Below are positions 10,989 to 20,309 of a stretch of DNA of 64,000 bases, in pieces. Positions within the stretch are counted from its first letter, which is position 1. The number at the start of each line of letters is the position of its first letter. The DNA is from Allomyces arbusculus (lineage: Eukaryota > Blastocladiomycota > Blastocladiomycetes > Blastocladiales > Blastocladiaceae): contig JADHYV010000059.1 of NCBI GenBank assembly GCA_027604705.1, forward strand, positions 1-64,000, read 5' to 3'. The position numbers and the translations under genes were made by a program. The notes under the pieces were generated by a model that ran no database searches, had not been told where the DNA came from, and worked only from the letters and a program-made list of their open reading frames with translations.

Positions 10989-12518
10989 TCAGAACTTGAG
11001 CCAGTCGTTGATATACTTGCAGTCCCTCGGGTTGACGGCGCCGTCGGGCGTGCAGTCGCGGCGCACCGGACAGACGCCGCACGGGAACCTGGCCCACTCG
11101 GTCTCGGTCCAGTTTTCCTTGAGCGCGCGGTACATCCAAACGTCAGCCGACCCGTCGTCGTGGTCGTCGTCGAGACTCACGCTCATGCCGCCCATTGGGT
11201 TTGTGTTATCATCGTCGTCCTCAGCCATGAGCAACGGTTCCGCGGGCACTGGCAGCTTCTCAATCTTGTTGTCGAAGATGAGCATGTCGAGCACAGCCTC
11301 AATGTCGGCCTGCGTCAGCTCCACGTTCGTGATCTTGATCTTGTTGATCTCGCGCGTGATCTTGGTGATCGTCAGGTACCGGTTGTAGTTGGACGGGAAC
11401 ACGGCCTGCGTGTCCAGCGGGAACGACTAAGTGGATGGGGGGGGGGGGGGGGGAGGGGCGGCGACGGCAGGGGGCATGGGTGCATGGGGACGAGGGGGGA
11501 GAGAGCGCGAGGGGGGGAGGGGCCGGGGGAAGTCCGCACCTTTCGCGCGAGNNNNNNNNNNGTCGGCTGCTGGGGTTGTGGCGCGTGCGGGGGGGGTGGC
11601 GGGGCTTGCGGGGGGGGGGGGGGGGCGGGCGGGCCCCCCCCCCCCCCGCGGGGGGGGGGGGGGGGGCCCCCCCATCGGAGCGGCGACGGCAGTGAGCATG
11701 TGTGCATGGGGACGAGGGGAGAGAGAGCGAGAGAGAGAGAGTGGACGGAGGAAGTCCGCACCTTTCGCGCGATCGCGCGCAAGCACGCGTGCGCGACCGT
11801 GTTGACAAAGTTGAGGTCGAGTTCCTGGTCGGTGAACCAAATGCCACCCGTGACCTCGTTCGACGGCTGCAGCTCGGCAAGCATGTAGAACTTTTTGCTG
11901 CCATACTACACAAAAAAAGCAGAGCCATTTCGTCGACTGAGTCAACGCGGACGGCACTGGTCGACGTTCGGTTTCATTTGGTACAAATCGAATCGAGGGG
12001 CCCGCACGGACCTTGACCGACTTGACCTGCTTGATGAGCCCGCGCTGCTCGAGCTTCTTGAGCGCCTTGCTGAGCGAGTTCTGGTGCAGGCTCGTCTTGA
12101 TTGCGAGCGTGCGGACCCAAATACCCTCAGTCCCGACGGCCTTGATGTAGTTGAAGACGAGCTTCTCCTCGTATTCGAGCTCGTCGACTCTGGGAACCGT
12201 TGCATGCAGGGAGATCGCTTGCGTCAGTCGGGGTCACATTCCACGGTGCCAAGAGTCGAATCGCGTGGCCACGCACTTTTCCTTTTCCTCCTCCTTGATC
12301 AGCCTGTAGTAGAGCATCGGGCTGGTGCGCGTAATTTCAAGATAGTTTTTCTTCGCGAGCACATTGACGACCTTCATGTAGTGGGCGGTCTCGACATTCA
12401 TCTTAGTCTGCAGGTCGGCGTTGCTCACTTCCGCGTCCTCGGGATACGACGCGAGAATGTCGAGCATCCGTTTCTCGAGCGTCGAGAGCTTCTTCTTGCC
12501 CGCCGTAACAGTCGCCAT
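10989..12518 (-). CDS. DNA-directed RNA polymerase III subunit RPC6 (RPC34/RPC39 family)
   Basis: Four exons are inferred: 12518-12277, 12189-12012, 11905-11762 and 11426-10989, giving about 333 aa (human RPC39 is 316). The first three exons encode tandem winged-helix domains (e.g. EKRMLDILASYPEDAEVS; WVRTLAIKTSLHQNSLSKAL). The motif PSNEVTGGIWFTDQELD is characteristic of the family. The last exon has the cysteine-rich end PCGVCPVRRDC plus PRDCKYINDWLKF, matching the human iron-sulfur-binding C-terminus. Known role: part of the Pol III initiation subcomplex with RPC3 and RPC7, bridging to TFIIIB and helping open promoters of tRNA and 5S genes. An Asp-rich insertion (AEDDDDN and LDDDHDDGS) sits just before the Cys cluster. 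Intron 3 (11427-11761) contains an assembly gap. The start at 12518 begins MATVTAGKKKLSTLEKRM, in line with the family. Confidence 0.94.
11440..11765. other. sequence gap with homopolymer and duplicated flanks in RPC6 intron 3
   Basis: Ten N at 11552-11561 are flanked by long G and C runs (11440-11460, 11608-11675). The sequence GGACGAGGGG...GAAGTCCGCACCTTTCGCGCGA occurs on both sides of the gap (about 11471-11551 and 11692-11773), with extra G in the left copy. I read this as a misassembled or error-rich read end, not a biological duplication. Confidence 0.75.
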
Positions 12519-13044
12519 GGTGGGGATTTGGATCGAGCGGCAGGGTTGAGCAGAGGCGGTTGGCGACCAGTGGTGCAGCCGCAAGGGTGTGCGGTCGGTG
12601 CTGCTGGTGGATGCACGACCGGACACGAGATCGCTGCGTTCGTGAAGAACGGAATGCACTAGGTCACGGTGTGGTGCAGGTGTGTGCGTTGCAGGGATTC
12701 GTTTGTGGCTGCAGGCCAAAGAGAAAGGGCTGCGTGATCGTGATCATTGGCCAAAAGAACGTCCACGTCACATCCACCACATGCACGTCGGAAGCCGCAT
12801 GGCAAGTGAGAGTGCTTGCCTCTGGTCCATCACCATCAACAGATTTCTTGCCGGCCGACCGAAGGCACCGGGTCACATTCACTTCACGAGCTGGGTGGCA
12901 GAAACAATGTCCCACTCTACCTCGCAGACGCAATGAGCGTCCGGAGAACCCATGCCATGACTGTTGCTGCAAAACTCCGGTCAGGCATGCTGCTTCGTTT
13001 ATGGTGCCTCCCACAATAGCTGGGGCGAAAAACACGTCTTCATA
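12519..13044. other. no gene recognised upstream of RPC6
   Basis: About 525 nt. It presumably includes the RPC6 promoter on the minus strand. Open frames are short and no homology was recognised. Confidence 0.4.
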
Positions 13045-14215
13045 TTCCCAGTCAGAAAGTTGGTCATTGACGACCTTCCGCTCGACCGAATCGTGTTCCA
13101 GTGGTCAGTTGCCACGCTTGCGCTAAAAGATGTCGACTGCGCGACGTTGCCGTTTCTTCAAATTTTGCGACCGCTTGCGATAGTGCCCAATGCTGGTCGC
13201 AGTTGCTTTACCTCCGGAACCTGAAAGTGTCGTTCAAGCCCGATAACGACAAGCATTCAGTCCGCGTGGCCGCGACCAGACTCTTTCGCCTGGTTCCTCC
13301 CACACTCTCGTCGTTGGTTCTTCACCAGATCGCCAAAGATGCTCCCTTGGCTGCAGCTGGTCGCTCGCTGTGCTTTCCCTCGACAAATATCGAAGCGTTC
13401 GTGGTGTGACCGAGATTTTGGCCGCGTTGCCGCGAACTGGGTTTCCGCACTTGCATCTGACACTCAACGACAAGTTCACCTTTCAGTTGATCTACGACAG
13501 GCATAATGGCCTTCCTGAGCATGCCAAGCTTGCCGCCAGTTTCCCAGAATCGGTCAAGAGGCTCGAACTTTACTCGACGCTCTGACTGCCGCGCATCCCG
13601 CTGGTCACCGACGAGCTCATGATCGACTATGACGCCATGTGGGCCACTCTTGACCCGCTCCCGCTTTCTCCGACCCTGCGCCACGTTGTGCTGTTTGACG
13701 GATACATTCGCGTTGACGTGCACGTCCTCATCCACATCCTGCAGCACTTGCCCTCGTCGGTCACGCACCTCCACCTGCAAGGAATGGCTCTCACGAAGCC
13801 CGGGCTTGCGCACTCATGGCTTCAGCAGTACATGCCACCGCGCCTCGAGTCGGTGAGCCTGGTCAGGACGTCGCTCAGGTTCCCCAGTCTCGATTTCCAA
13901 CTTCCAGGGTGAGTGCCTTCCACCTTGCACGAACTGATTCTCATGGCAACGAGTTCCATACAAGCCTGTCCGATATCCCGCCTCGCTTCGCGTGCTCGAT
14001 TTGTATTGGTGCAACATGGAGGGCAATGGCGACATGCTGGCGCCCATCTTGCTCAACCAATTCCCTGTGCGGCTGCTGGGCCGCAAAGCGCTGATGCGTG
14101 TCGACAAGACGGTCTTGTCTCCTGAAATGCTGGCGCGGCTATGCGCGCAAAATGTGTGTTCGATTCCAAGCTGGTTCATGCCTCGTGTACTCGGCCGCAA
14201 CCATCCAGGCTGTAA
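13045..14215 (+). pseudogene. FLR5: 5'-truncated, frameshifted LRR gene
   Basis: Similarity to intact FLR10 begins mid-protein: KLVIDDLPLDRIVFQWSVAT resembles the FLR10 stretch around LPLDQLVFPQSTEKL. It continues through VPPTLSSLVLHQI, LPRTGFPHLHLTLND, AKLAASFPESVKRLELYSTL, LPSSVTHLHLQGMAL and MPPRLESVSLVRTSL to the terminal block (MLARLCAQ, then TRPQPSRL and a TAA at 14213-14215). At least four frame changes interrupt it, and an in-frame stop follows the LYSTL block at 13583. The F-box-like N-terminus and linker are absent. It converges end to end with FLR6. Confidence 0.8.
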
Positions 14216-14224
14216 ATTGGGGGC

Positions 14225-14920
14225 TGGCCGTTTCGTAGTTCAGACACTATCAAAGTCGGTCACATCGTCCATGACCAGTTTGCGGAAGTCATGTGGAGCC
14301 CACAACGAGAATACCTTTGCGTGTGAGGGGTCCACCCCCAGCTCCTCCAAATACATGTAAACCAGCGTCGGTATCAGCACGAAATGGCGCCACTTTCAGT
14401 GCCGACAATTGACGAGAGCTGGCAGCGCGATGGCACAAGCACCGACGGGGCGTGTTTCGGTCAGTTTGAAGCAACGAAGCTGTCGAAACGGCACGCGTAA
14501 GAGAGAACAGGTCGCAGACGCTGCAACAAAAGGAAAGGTGATCATCCAAGGTTGATTGGGCATGGGAAGGAGGGGAGCCAAGGTGCAGTCGTGCGTGCGC
14601 ATGGGTAGCACCAGAAAGAACCCAACTTAATCCAACCCGCCCATCGAGTTCACAATATGAACGATGCGCCTAACATTGTCAAGACGCAGGAAAACCGTGC
14701 CGGTTGGAGAGGCTGAATCAAATTCCACGCCGTCCATGCCGTTTCCGAGCGAGACGCGCGCGGCGGACCGCAACATGCAGGCATGGCGCATAAAGAGATG
14801 GCGCGACGAGAGCGAGGTTCACCAGCGACCAGGTACAGCTGTTGTGGGAGACCTATAGGGCAGGACAGTCGATAACGACGTGCGGCAATCCGTCGAGCGT
14901 GGGGGTCAAGGGCGTGTTTG
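14225..14920 (-). pseudogene. FLR6: N-terminal half of a broken F-box-like/LRR gene
   Basis: Minus-strand pieces match the first half of FLR8 in order. LDGLPHVVIDC lies near 14910. VNLALVAPSLYAPCLHVAVR lies near 14815. MRTHDCTLAPLLP and the linker SLLRVPFRQLR lie near 14600-14480. LWAPHDFRKLVMDDV lies near 14260, and homology stops just after that. Several frame changes and a deletion of the region between the F-box-like motif and the linker are evident. Its truncated end abuts the 3' end of FLR5, which is in the opposite orientation. Confidence 0.75.
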
Positions 14921-15049
14921 TCATGATATCTATCGTGCCTTTGTGGGCATGTGTGCCCTGTGCAATGCATTGAGAACCGATGAGGAGAACGTCAGAAATG
15001 TGCGAGTTGTCTCCGCCAGAAAGGTGCGAACCCAAATCACGACACGGAT

Positions 15050-15962
15050 TGTGACCCCAAGTGCGACCTTGTTCATCTTGCGCGTGTCGCGCCCAACTGT
15101 TACATGCCAGCGCTGATCGCCGCTGTGCGGCATGCCGACCGGTTCAGTTTGATCGAACCCGATACACACGCTGGCAAGGCATGGACAATACAACGAGCAT
15201 ATAGTATGACTATTGCCGGTCGATTTGCTGGATGCATTGCACTTGATGTTCAGGGCCCGCGTATCCCTGGCCCAGACGGCTCGAGCGACCTCCAATGTAC
15301 TTGGTACTTGCTGTTGAGCGCAAATGAAAACACGAACGTCTCGTCTCGCTGGATTGTGCCACCGGACATGATCGTGCTATTTCCGTCAACAGCAATTCGC
15401 ACCATTGCGGTGATGCGTCTCAATGCATGGGAAATTGACTATCCCGTCCCCCCACACCTCGTCCAGATTGCAGTCAATAATCGCTTACTGAATGATCGGC
15501 CACAAGTTGGGCAGCTCGTTGCCCAACGTTCTTGGATCGCGGCGCCAACGCTTGGGTGTCCATGGCCATGTTCACATTACTCTTCTTCCCATAGCAACAA
15601 TTGCCTGCAGCTTTCCGCCGTCCATGCGTAACGTGTTGATTACCTCGCCAAAAAGGATCAATGACATTGACGCTGAGTTGCTTGCAAGCGCGCTCCCCAC
15701 ACGGATGCGACACGTGCGTCTTGTTGGCCTCGCTACTATGTTGCTCTCTTCGGGTGGGGTTATCTCCATACTGTCGCGCCTCCCTGCTGACCAGCTCGTG
15801 TCGCTGGACCCCAGTCACAACGGCCAAAGCGCCGAGTCGTTGCGTTTACTTGCGCACTGGCTGCGTCATCCCACACGGCTAAATATTCTGGCGGTGGACG
15901 GTTCATGTCATCAGGAACATTATGTCGCCCGAATTGTTTGCGCAGTTGCAGGCTTGCTTTGA
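15050..15962 (+). pseudogene. FLR7: truncated relative of FLR9
   Basis: From 15050 the plus strand reads LVHLARVAPNCYMPALIAAV and RHADRFSLIEPD, matching the FLR9 stretch LARVAPNCYMPAIAVAVRHV. Later blocks (ALDVQGPRI, WEIDYPVPPHL, INDIDAELLASALPTRMRHV, ILSRLPADQLVSLDPSHNGQ, LLAHWLRHPTRLNIL) also follow the order in FLR9. The F-box-like start was not found, at least two frame changes occur, and the frame ends at 15962, well before the length of FLR9. FLR7 and FLR9 form a subfamily distinct from the others. Confidence 0.75.
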
Positions 15963-16198
15963 TGTCGTGGAATGAATGAATGTGAACGCCCGTTTTTCAT
16001 GTTGTGGAATGAATGGACGTGACTGCGTTCACGAGCGCCGTCCAAAGCACGGTGCAGGGGCAAAAAAGCAACCCCAAAAGTTTGGCACATTTGTAATCCT
16101 ACACATCCAGCCTGATAGATGTGACATTTCTGGAGCGTTCCCGATAGACGTCCTCACTCACCACTCCATCCATCTACCACGTAGAAACTCGACCATGT

Positions 16199-17881
16199 TC
16201 ATGCTGTCTGCCTAAATAGCATTCCACACACATCAAACCGAGCTGCCAGTTGCTCACGGAACGGGTGATTGCGCCGCAAATTTGGGATCGCCATGCGACG
16301 CCAGGACGACTCCCACACGGGCATTCGCTCCAGCAGGGCAGACACTAAATTCTCACGTAACACCGCTCCGTCTAACTCAAGCTTGCTCAACCGTTTCGGT
16401 AGCGTCATAACCCACGTACGCGCGAGATTGTCTCGCAAAGGGTTTGCATTCAGGTTCAGGTGTTTCAGACCGCTGGGTAAGCCAATTGGACCTCGCTCAC
16501 AACGATTGTCCGACAAATCGAGTGAGATCAGCGTCGTCGGCCAAACGGGGTCAAGTACATCGAGGTCAGAAGCAACAAGACCGCAGTTAACGAGTGCGAG
16601 CGACTTGAGCCGCAGCGGCATGTTGCGTGCAAGAGCGTGCATGCGAATGTCCGCGTCTTCACGAAGCCAACAGCCGACCAACAGTTTCTCCAATGAGCCC
16701 GGGAGACGAGAGAAGAGTTGCGCAAGACTGTTGCTGTGCGCCGTGCGAAAATCGACAATGAGCTCACGCAGCGTTGGAGCCATGGGCAGTTTGCGGCACA
16801 TCGACGCTGTCCAATCAGAGAAGAACACGCGCAGCTTGTACGTCGCCAGCGGCAGAGACGCGGCAAGAAATTGAGCGTGCTCAGCCTTCAGGCTCAGACC
16901 GTCAAGAGCAAATGAACCGACCGAAGTCGGGAGGCTAGCCACGAGCTGTCCGACTGCTTTGCGATCCTTTTGGGCGTCCGTGGACGACCCCAGGGTCAAT
17001 GACAGTGAAGAAAATCCGCTGCGTGGCAACGCGTGCATGACCTCATCAAGTCCCGGCAGCCCAGAACCAACGCCGAGTCCGAGGTGCTTCAAGGAGGGGA
17101 GACGACGAATCAAATTGGCTAGGGCGACATGTTCCCATTCTGGGAGCCCATCCATATCTGGTCCCGCACAAGAAATATCAAGCGACGTAATGGTCGGTGG
17201 TATGCTCTTGATGAAAGCGGTCAGCAGCTCTCCGTCACCCGGGTCAACCACCTCCGACAAGGCCAGTTTGCGCAAGGAATGTGGGGTCCAGGCAAAGAAC
17301 GCGTTCATGAATGACGGCCCCACTTCCATATCACACAAATGCAACTCGGTGAGCGTCGACGGAAGGGCGATTTGGTTCCACGTGTCCGTGTAGGTCACCG
17401 ACAATCGCGCGCAAAATGGTGGCACCAGCAGCGACAGAGACTTGGGCAGAAACGCGCAAATATCCATGGCGCGAATCTGGGCAAGCGGCACCCGCAAGAG
17501 AGACCACGTGAAAGATGCTGCAACAGCTGGGACTTCCCACGAGCGGTCGGATTTGGGTGGCAAGGCGGCCATGGTGCGTTCGTGCGTGCGGAGAGGCAGG
17601 ACCAGAAAGCGGCCGATGCGATCCGATTCAGGGTCGGAGCTCAGAGCAACAAGCCGCCCCACGTCGTCTGGCTTCAGGTGAACCGTGTCGGGAGCAGTCG
17701 GCTTGATGAAACCCGCGACGCCAGTCACGAAGGAAGAGGAAGTAATGACGGCGTGCAGGCATGGCGCGAAGAATGACGGTGCAACGAGGGCCAGTTGGAC
17801 CGCCGAACCATGGCTGCTCATTGAAATCCGTTCGGCGAGACAGTTGAGAACGACTTGCGGTAAGTTGTCAAGGGTCAACAT
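16199..17881 (-). CDS. FLR8: intact F-box-like/LRR protein
   Basis: A single uninterrupted frame of 560 codons with no intron needed. Residues 1-20 (MLTLDNLPQVVLNCLAERIS) form an F-box-like helix. It is followed by LALVAPSFFAPCLHAVI and the family linker (LVLPLRTHERTM; FTWSLLRVPLAQIRAMDI, about 105-165). Residues about 170-500 contain around a dozen irregular LRRs of the type LPxxLxxLxLxxN, e.g. LPSTLTELHLCDM, WPTTLISLDLSDNRCERG and LPSGLKHLNLNANPL. The tail FREQLAARFDVCGML is a shared C-terminal helix. No signal peptide or membrane segment is seen, so it is probably cytosolic or nuclear. F-box/LRR proteins commonly bring substrates to SCF ubiquitin ligases, but the F-box match is weak and Skp1 binding is inference. 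FLR11 is the closest relative in the window. Confidence 0.88.
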   Translation of the reverse strand: MLTLDNLPQVVLNCLAERISMSSHGSAVQLALVAPSFFAPCLHAVITSSSFVTGVAGFIKPTAPDTVHLKPDDVGRLVALSSDPESDRIGRFLVLPLRTHERTMAALPPKSDRSWEVPAVAASFTWSLLRVPLAQIRAMDICAFLPKSLSLLVPPFCARLSVTYTDTWNQIALPSTLTELHLCDMEVGPSFMNAFFAWTPHSLRKLALSEVVDPGDGELLTAFIKSIPPTITSLDISCAGPDMDGLPEWEHVALANLIRRLPSLKHLGLGVGSGLPGLDEVMHALPRSGFSSLSLTLGSSTDAQKDRKAVGQLVASLPTSVGSFALDGLSLKAEHAQFLAASLPLATYKLRVFFSDWTASMCRKLPMAPTLRELIVDFRTAHSNSLAQLFSRLPGSLEKLLVGCWLREDADIRMHALARNMPLRLKSLALVNCGLVASDLDVLDPVWPTTLISLDLSDNRCERGPIGLPSGLKHLNLNANPLRDNLARTWVMTLPKRLSKLELDGAVLRENLVSALLERMPVWESSWRRMAIPNLRRNHPFREQLAARFDVCGMLFRQTA

Positions 17882-18654
17882 GGTAAGTATTGGGATGCGT
17901 GTTCACTATGGGGCGTGGTATGGGCAACTTCGCGGATGCAACCAGGACAAAGGCATCAACACTACAAACAGAATGTGAAAGGTGTTGCGTTGCGACAACA
18001 GGCCAAGTTGATGCTCACACCAGCGTCCGATGGATTCGCGCCCACCAGACCATCCTGCACATCAACTTCAAGACGCCCAATATTGATACATGACGCTGTT
18101 CCGTCCATTGCGCTCCAGTGCTTCGCATATCGAAGCGCAGCAACATGTTTGTCAAGATCCCGCCGCTCTGTCGTCACAACATTAGGAATCGATCAGGCAT
18201 GCGCGCTGCAGACACTGAACTCCTCCACGTCGCGGTCATTGGGCGAATTAGGATATGAGAAGCGTTTCTTTCGGCGCTGCGATCATGAAGACAAGAGTCG
18301 TTTTGGTGCCACCATTGTTGGCAGGGTGCCTGTTGAACGCTCTTGCTGTTCCGTTGTTGCAGTTGCAATAATTGTCTTGGGTACAAACTCCAAATCGGGG
18401 GTTCTGCTTAAATGCAAAGATCTGCTGCCAAGCAGCACGGTCAAAACGAGACAACAGAAGGTGATGCCACAAGAATCCGATGCAAAAGAGTGGCCGGGAA
18501 CAGCGCGAACCGAACAAGACTGCAAAAAATGATGCAAAGATGGCACTTCATTTCCAACAAGCCGATACTGGCCCTCCTTGGTATCTCAGATGACAAGTCC
18601 ACCGCGAGCCTGCGAGCCAATGCCCGCTGCCAACACAACTGCCCTTCTCCAGTA
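17882..18654. other. no gene recognised between FLR8 and FLR9
   Basis: About 770 nt upstream of FLR8 and downstream of FLR9 (both minus). No LRR-like translation or RNA gene was seen. Confidence 0.4.
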
Positions 18655-20142
18655 TCACGTCTTCACATCCCATCCATCCGCGACCCACCGCTCCTGAGCA
18701 TCTGCAAATGCCTGTGAGGAGATCGACAAATCGTTCCCCGTCACCAGCACGCGTGTCTGGGGCCGGTGTCTGCGGGGCGGAACAATATCTTTGAGCTTGG
18801 CCAAAATTGCATCGACTTGTTCCAAAACCAGGGACCCAAACCGCACGTCCAGTTCAGTCAGTGCCGGCCATCGCACGCCGCGCTGGTGCACGAGGGTAAG
18901 CGCGCCTGGCACGTCTACGCGTTTGAGCTTGGTGAAGCCAAGGCGCAGGACGCGAAGGGTCTCAGGTAAGACTGGAAGAAGCGCCTTCAACCACATTGCG
19001 TCACCACCCAGACGCGATACGTCCAGGGTTTCCAAGTACGGTGTCCGACCTGCCAACGTGGCAAGGGCAGAGGCACACTGGGTGCAGGAAAGCGAAAGGG
19101 ACCGCAAGGTCGCTGGGAGTGCGCCAAGAACCGCATTGATCGCATGAGGCTCGTCAGGAAAGACCATAAAATCGAGCTCCAGGTGCGTGAGTCGTTTCGA
19201 ACAGGCGAGCCACGATGCAAGCGCCGCTAGGTCCTGTGGCCAGAGATGGCTGCAACTAAGGTCGAGGGACTTGGTCTGGTCGGTAGGCAATGCGGAAAGA
19301 ATAGTGATGAACCCGAGAGGAGGCATTTTCATCTTTGCGAGCCGCAGCGAACACAACGCTGAAGGGAATGACTGCACGAGGGCCCGGGTCACGATTTCAT
19401 CCAAGTCCATGCTGTAAATTGTCAATTCCCACACGCCAGGAGGGATCCGGTGCAAGAACGTGCACAAATCACTCGGTGCGATTGAGACAGCTTTAATACA
19501 CAAGCGGCGCAGGGTGGCGGGCAGGTGGGTTGCAAGCAAGTTGGCTCGTGCCGTGTCGAGAGTAATGCCGTGAAGCTCAAGCGTCACGAGCAGCGGCGGA
19601 GCTGCATAGTCAAACTGCCACGAGACGGCAGCTTTCATGTGCCGGATGGAAGCGACCGGAAACGGGAGAGCCATACGGGGCGGAATCCCGTCCTTGAACG
19701 AGCCAGCGAGCACAAAATACATTGGCGGACGAGCAGTCTTGTGCTTGTCCATGACAAGTGGAGCGTGCGCGTCGAGGGCGAGATGCCCGGTCAGATCGTT
19801 GGTGCCCTGTAGCGCGCATATCTTGGTGACAATCCACGCACCGGGAACGTCGGGGTTGGATTTGATGAGGCAGAATCGGTTGACATGGCGCACGGCCACG
19901 GCAATGGCGGGCATATAGCAATTGGGCGCAACTCGCGCGAGCTGGGCGAGGTCATGGCTGGGATCGTGGGAGGGTCGGTTCGGTGGCCACTCGTTTGCAC
20001 GGGCAAGCAAGTAATCGCAGATGGCCAGGACTAGTTCCGAGGGCAGCGCGTCGAGCCTGGGGATGCGTTGGGTGGGCCGCCTGGCCGGTGCTACTGCGTC
20101 GCACGCGGCGATGCTGCGCCGATGGCGGTCGGCAGGCAGCAT
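18655..20142 (-). CDS. FLR9: intact F-box-like/LRR protein, divergent subfamily
   Basis: A single uninterrupted frame of 495 codons. The F-box-like motif RIPRLDALPSELVLAICDYL is at about residues 24-43, followed by LARVAPNCYMPAIAVAVRHV. The linker differs from FLR8 and FLR10 (ARPPMYFVLAGSFKDGI; SWQFDYAAPPLLVTLELHGI). LRRs run from about 190 to 460: LPATLRRLCIKAV, FPSALCSLRLAKM, LPATLRSLSLSCTQC, LPETLRVLRLGFTKL and WPALTELDVRFGSL. The protein ends DAQERWVADGWDVKT without the helix of the FLR8 type. No membrane segment is seen. Its start is 167 nt from the divergently transcribed FLR10. A SCF-adaptor-like role is inferred only from architecture. Confidence 0.85.
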   Translation of the reverse strand: MLPADRHRRSIAACDAVAPARRPTQRIPRLDALPSELVLAICDYLLARANEWPPNRPSHDPSHDLAQLARVAPNCYMPAIAVAVRHVNRFCLIKSNPDVPGAWIVTKICALQGTNDLTGHLALDAHAPLVMDKHKTARPPMYFVLAGSFKDGIPPRMALPFPVASIRHMKAAVSWQFDYAAPPLLVTLELHGITLDTARANLLATHLPATLRRLCIKAVSIAPSDLCTFLHRIPPGVWELTIYSMDLDEIVTRALVQSFPSALCSLRLAKMKMPPLGFITILSALPTDQTKSLDLSCSHLWPQDLAALASWLACSKRLTHLELDFMVFPDEPHAINAVLGALPATLRSLSLSCTQCASALATLAGRTPYLETLDVSRLGGDAMWLKALLPVLPETLRVLRLGFTKLKRVDVPGALTLVHQRGVRWPALTELDVRFGSLVLEQVDAILAKLKDIVPPRRHRPQTRVLVTGNDLSISSQAFADAQERWVADGWDVKT

Positions 20143-20309
20143 GATTGTCGGATCGATGCGACCGCTTCGGTAAATGTTGGATGATGCGGTGCGTGCGTGC
20201 AGTAAGTGTGAGGTTCAGGTCGTCCTGGTCGTCGAGGAATCGGGAGAAGGGCTCGTTGGAGCGAACGCGCGTGTCCGTATCACGCGTCAGTGACTCACCG
20301 CAGTGAAGG
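20143..20309. promoter_or_regulatory. short divergent promoter region between FLR9 and FLR10
   Basis: The 167 nt between two divergent intact genes must hold both start regions, or part of them if transcripts start inside neighbouring sequence. No obvious TATA box was seen. If FLR10 starts at the second ATG (20391), the interval is 248 nt. Confidence 0.5.

Noticed and set aside
17882-18654. Additional FLR remnant between FLR8 and FLR9
   Set aside because: No LPxxLxxLxL or linker motif was found in any frame.
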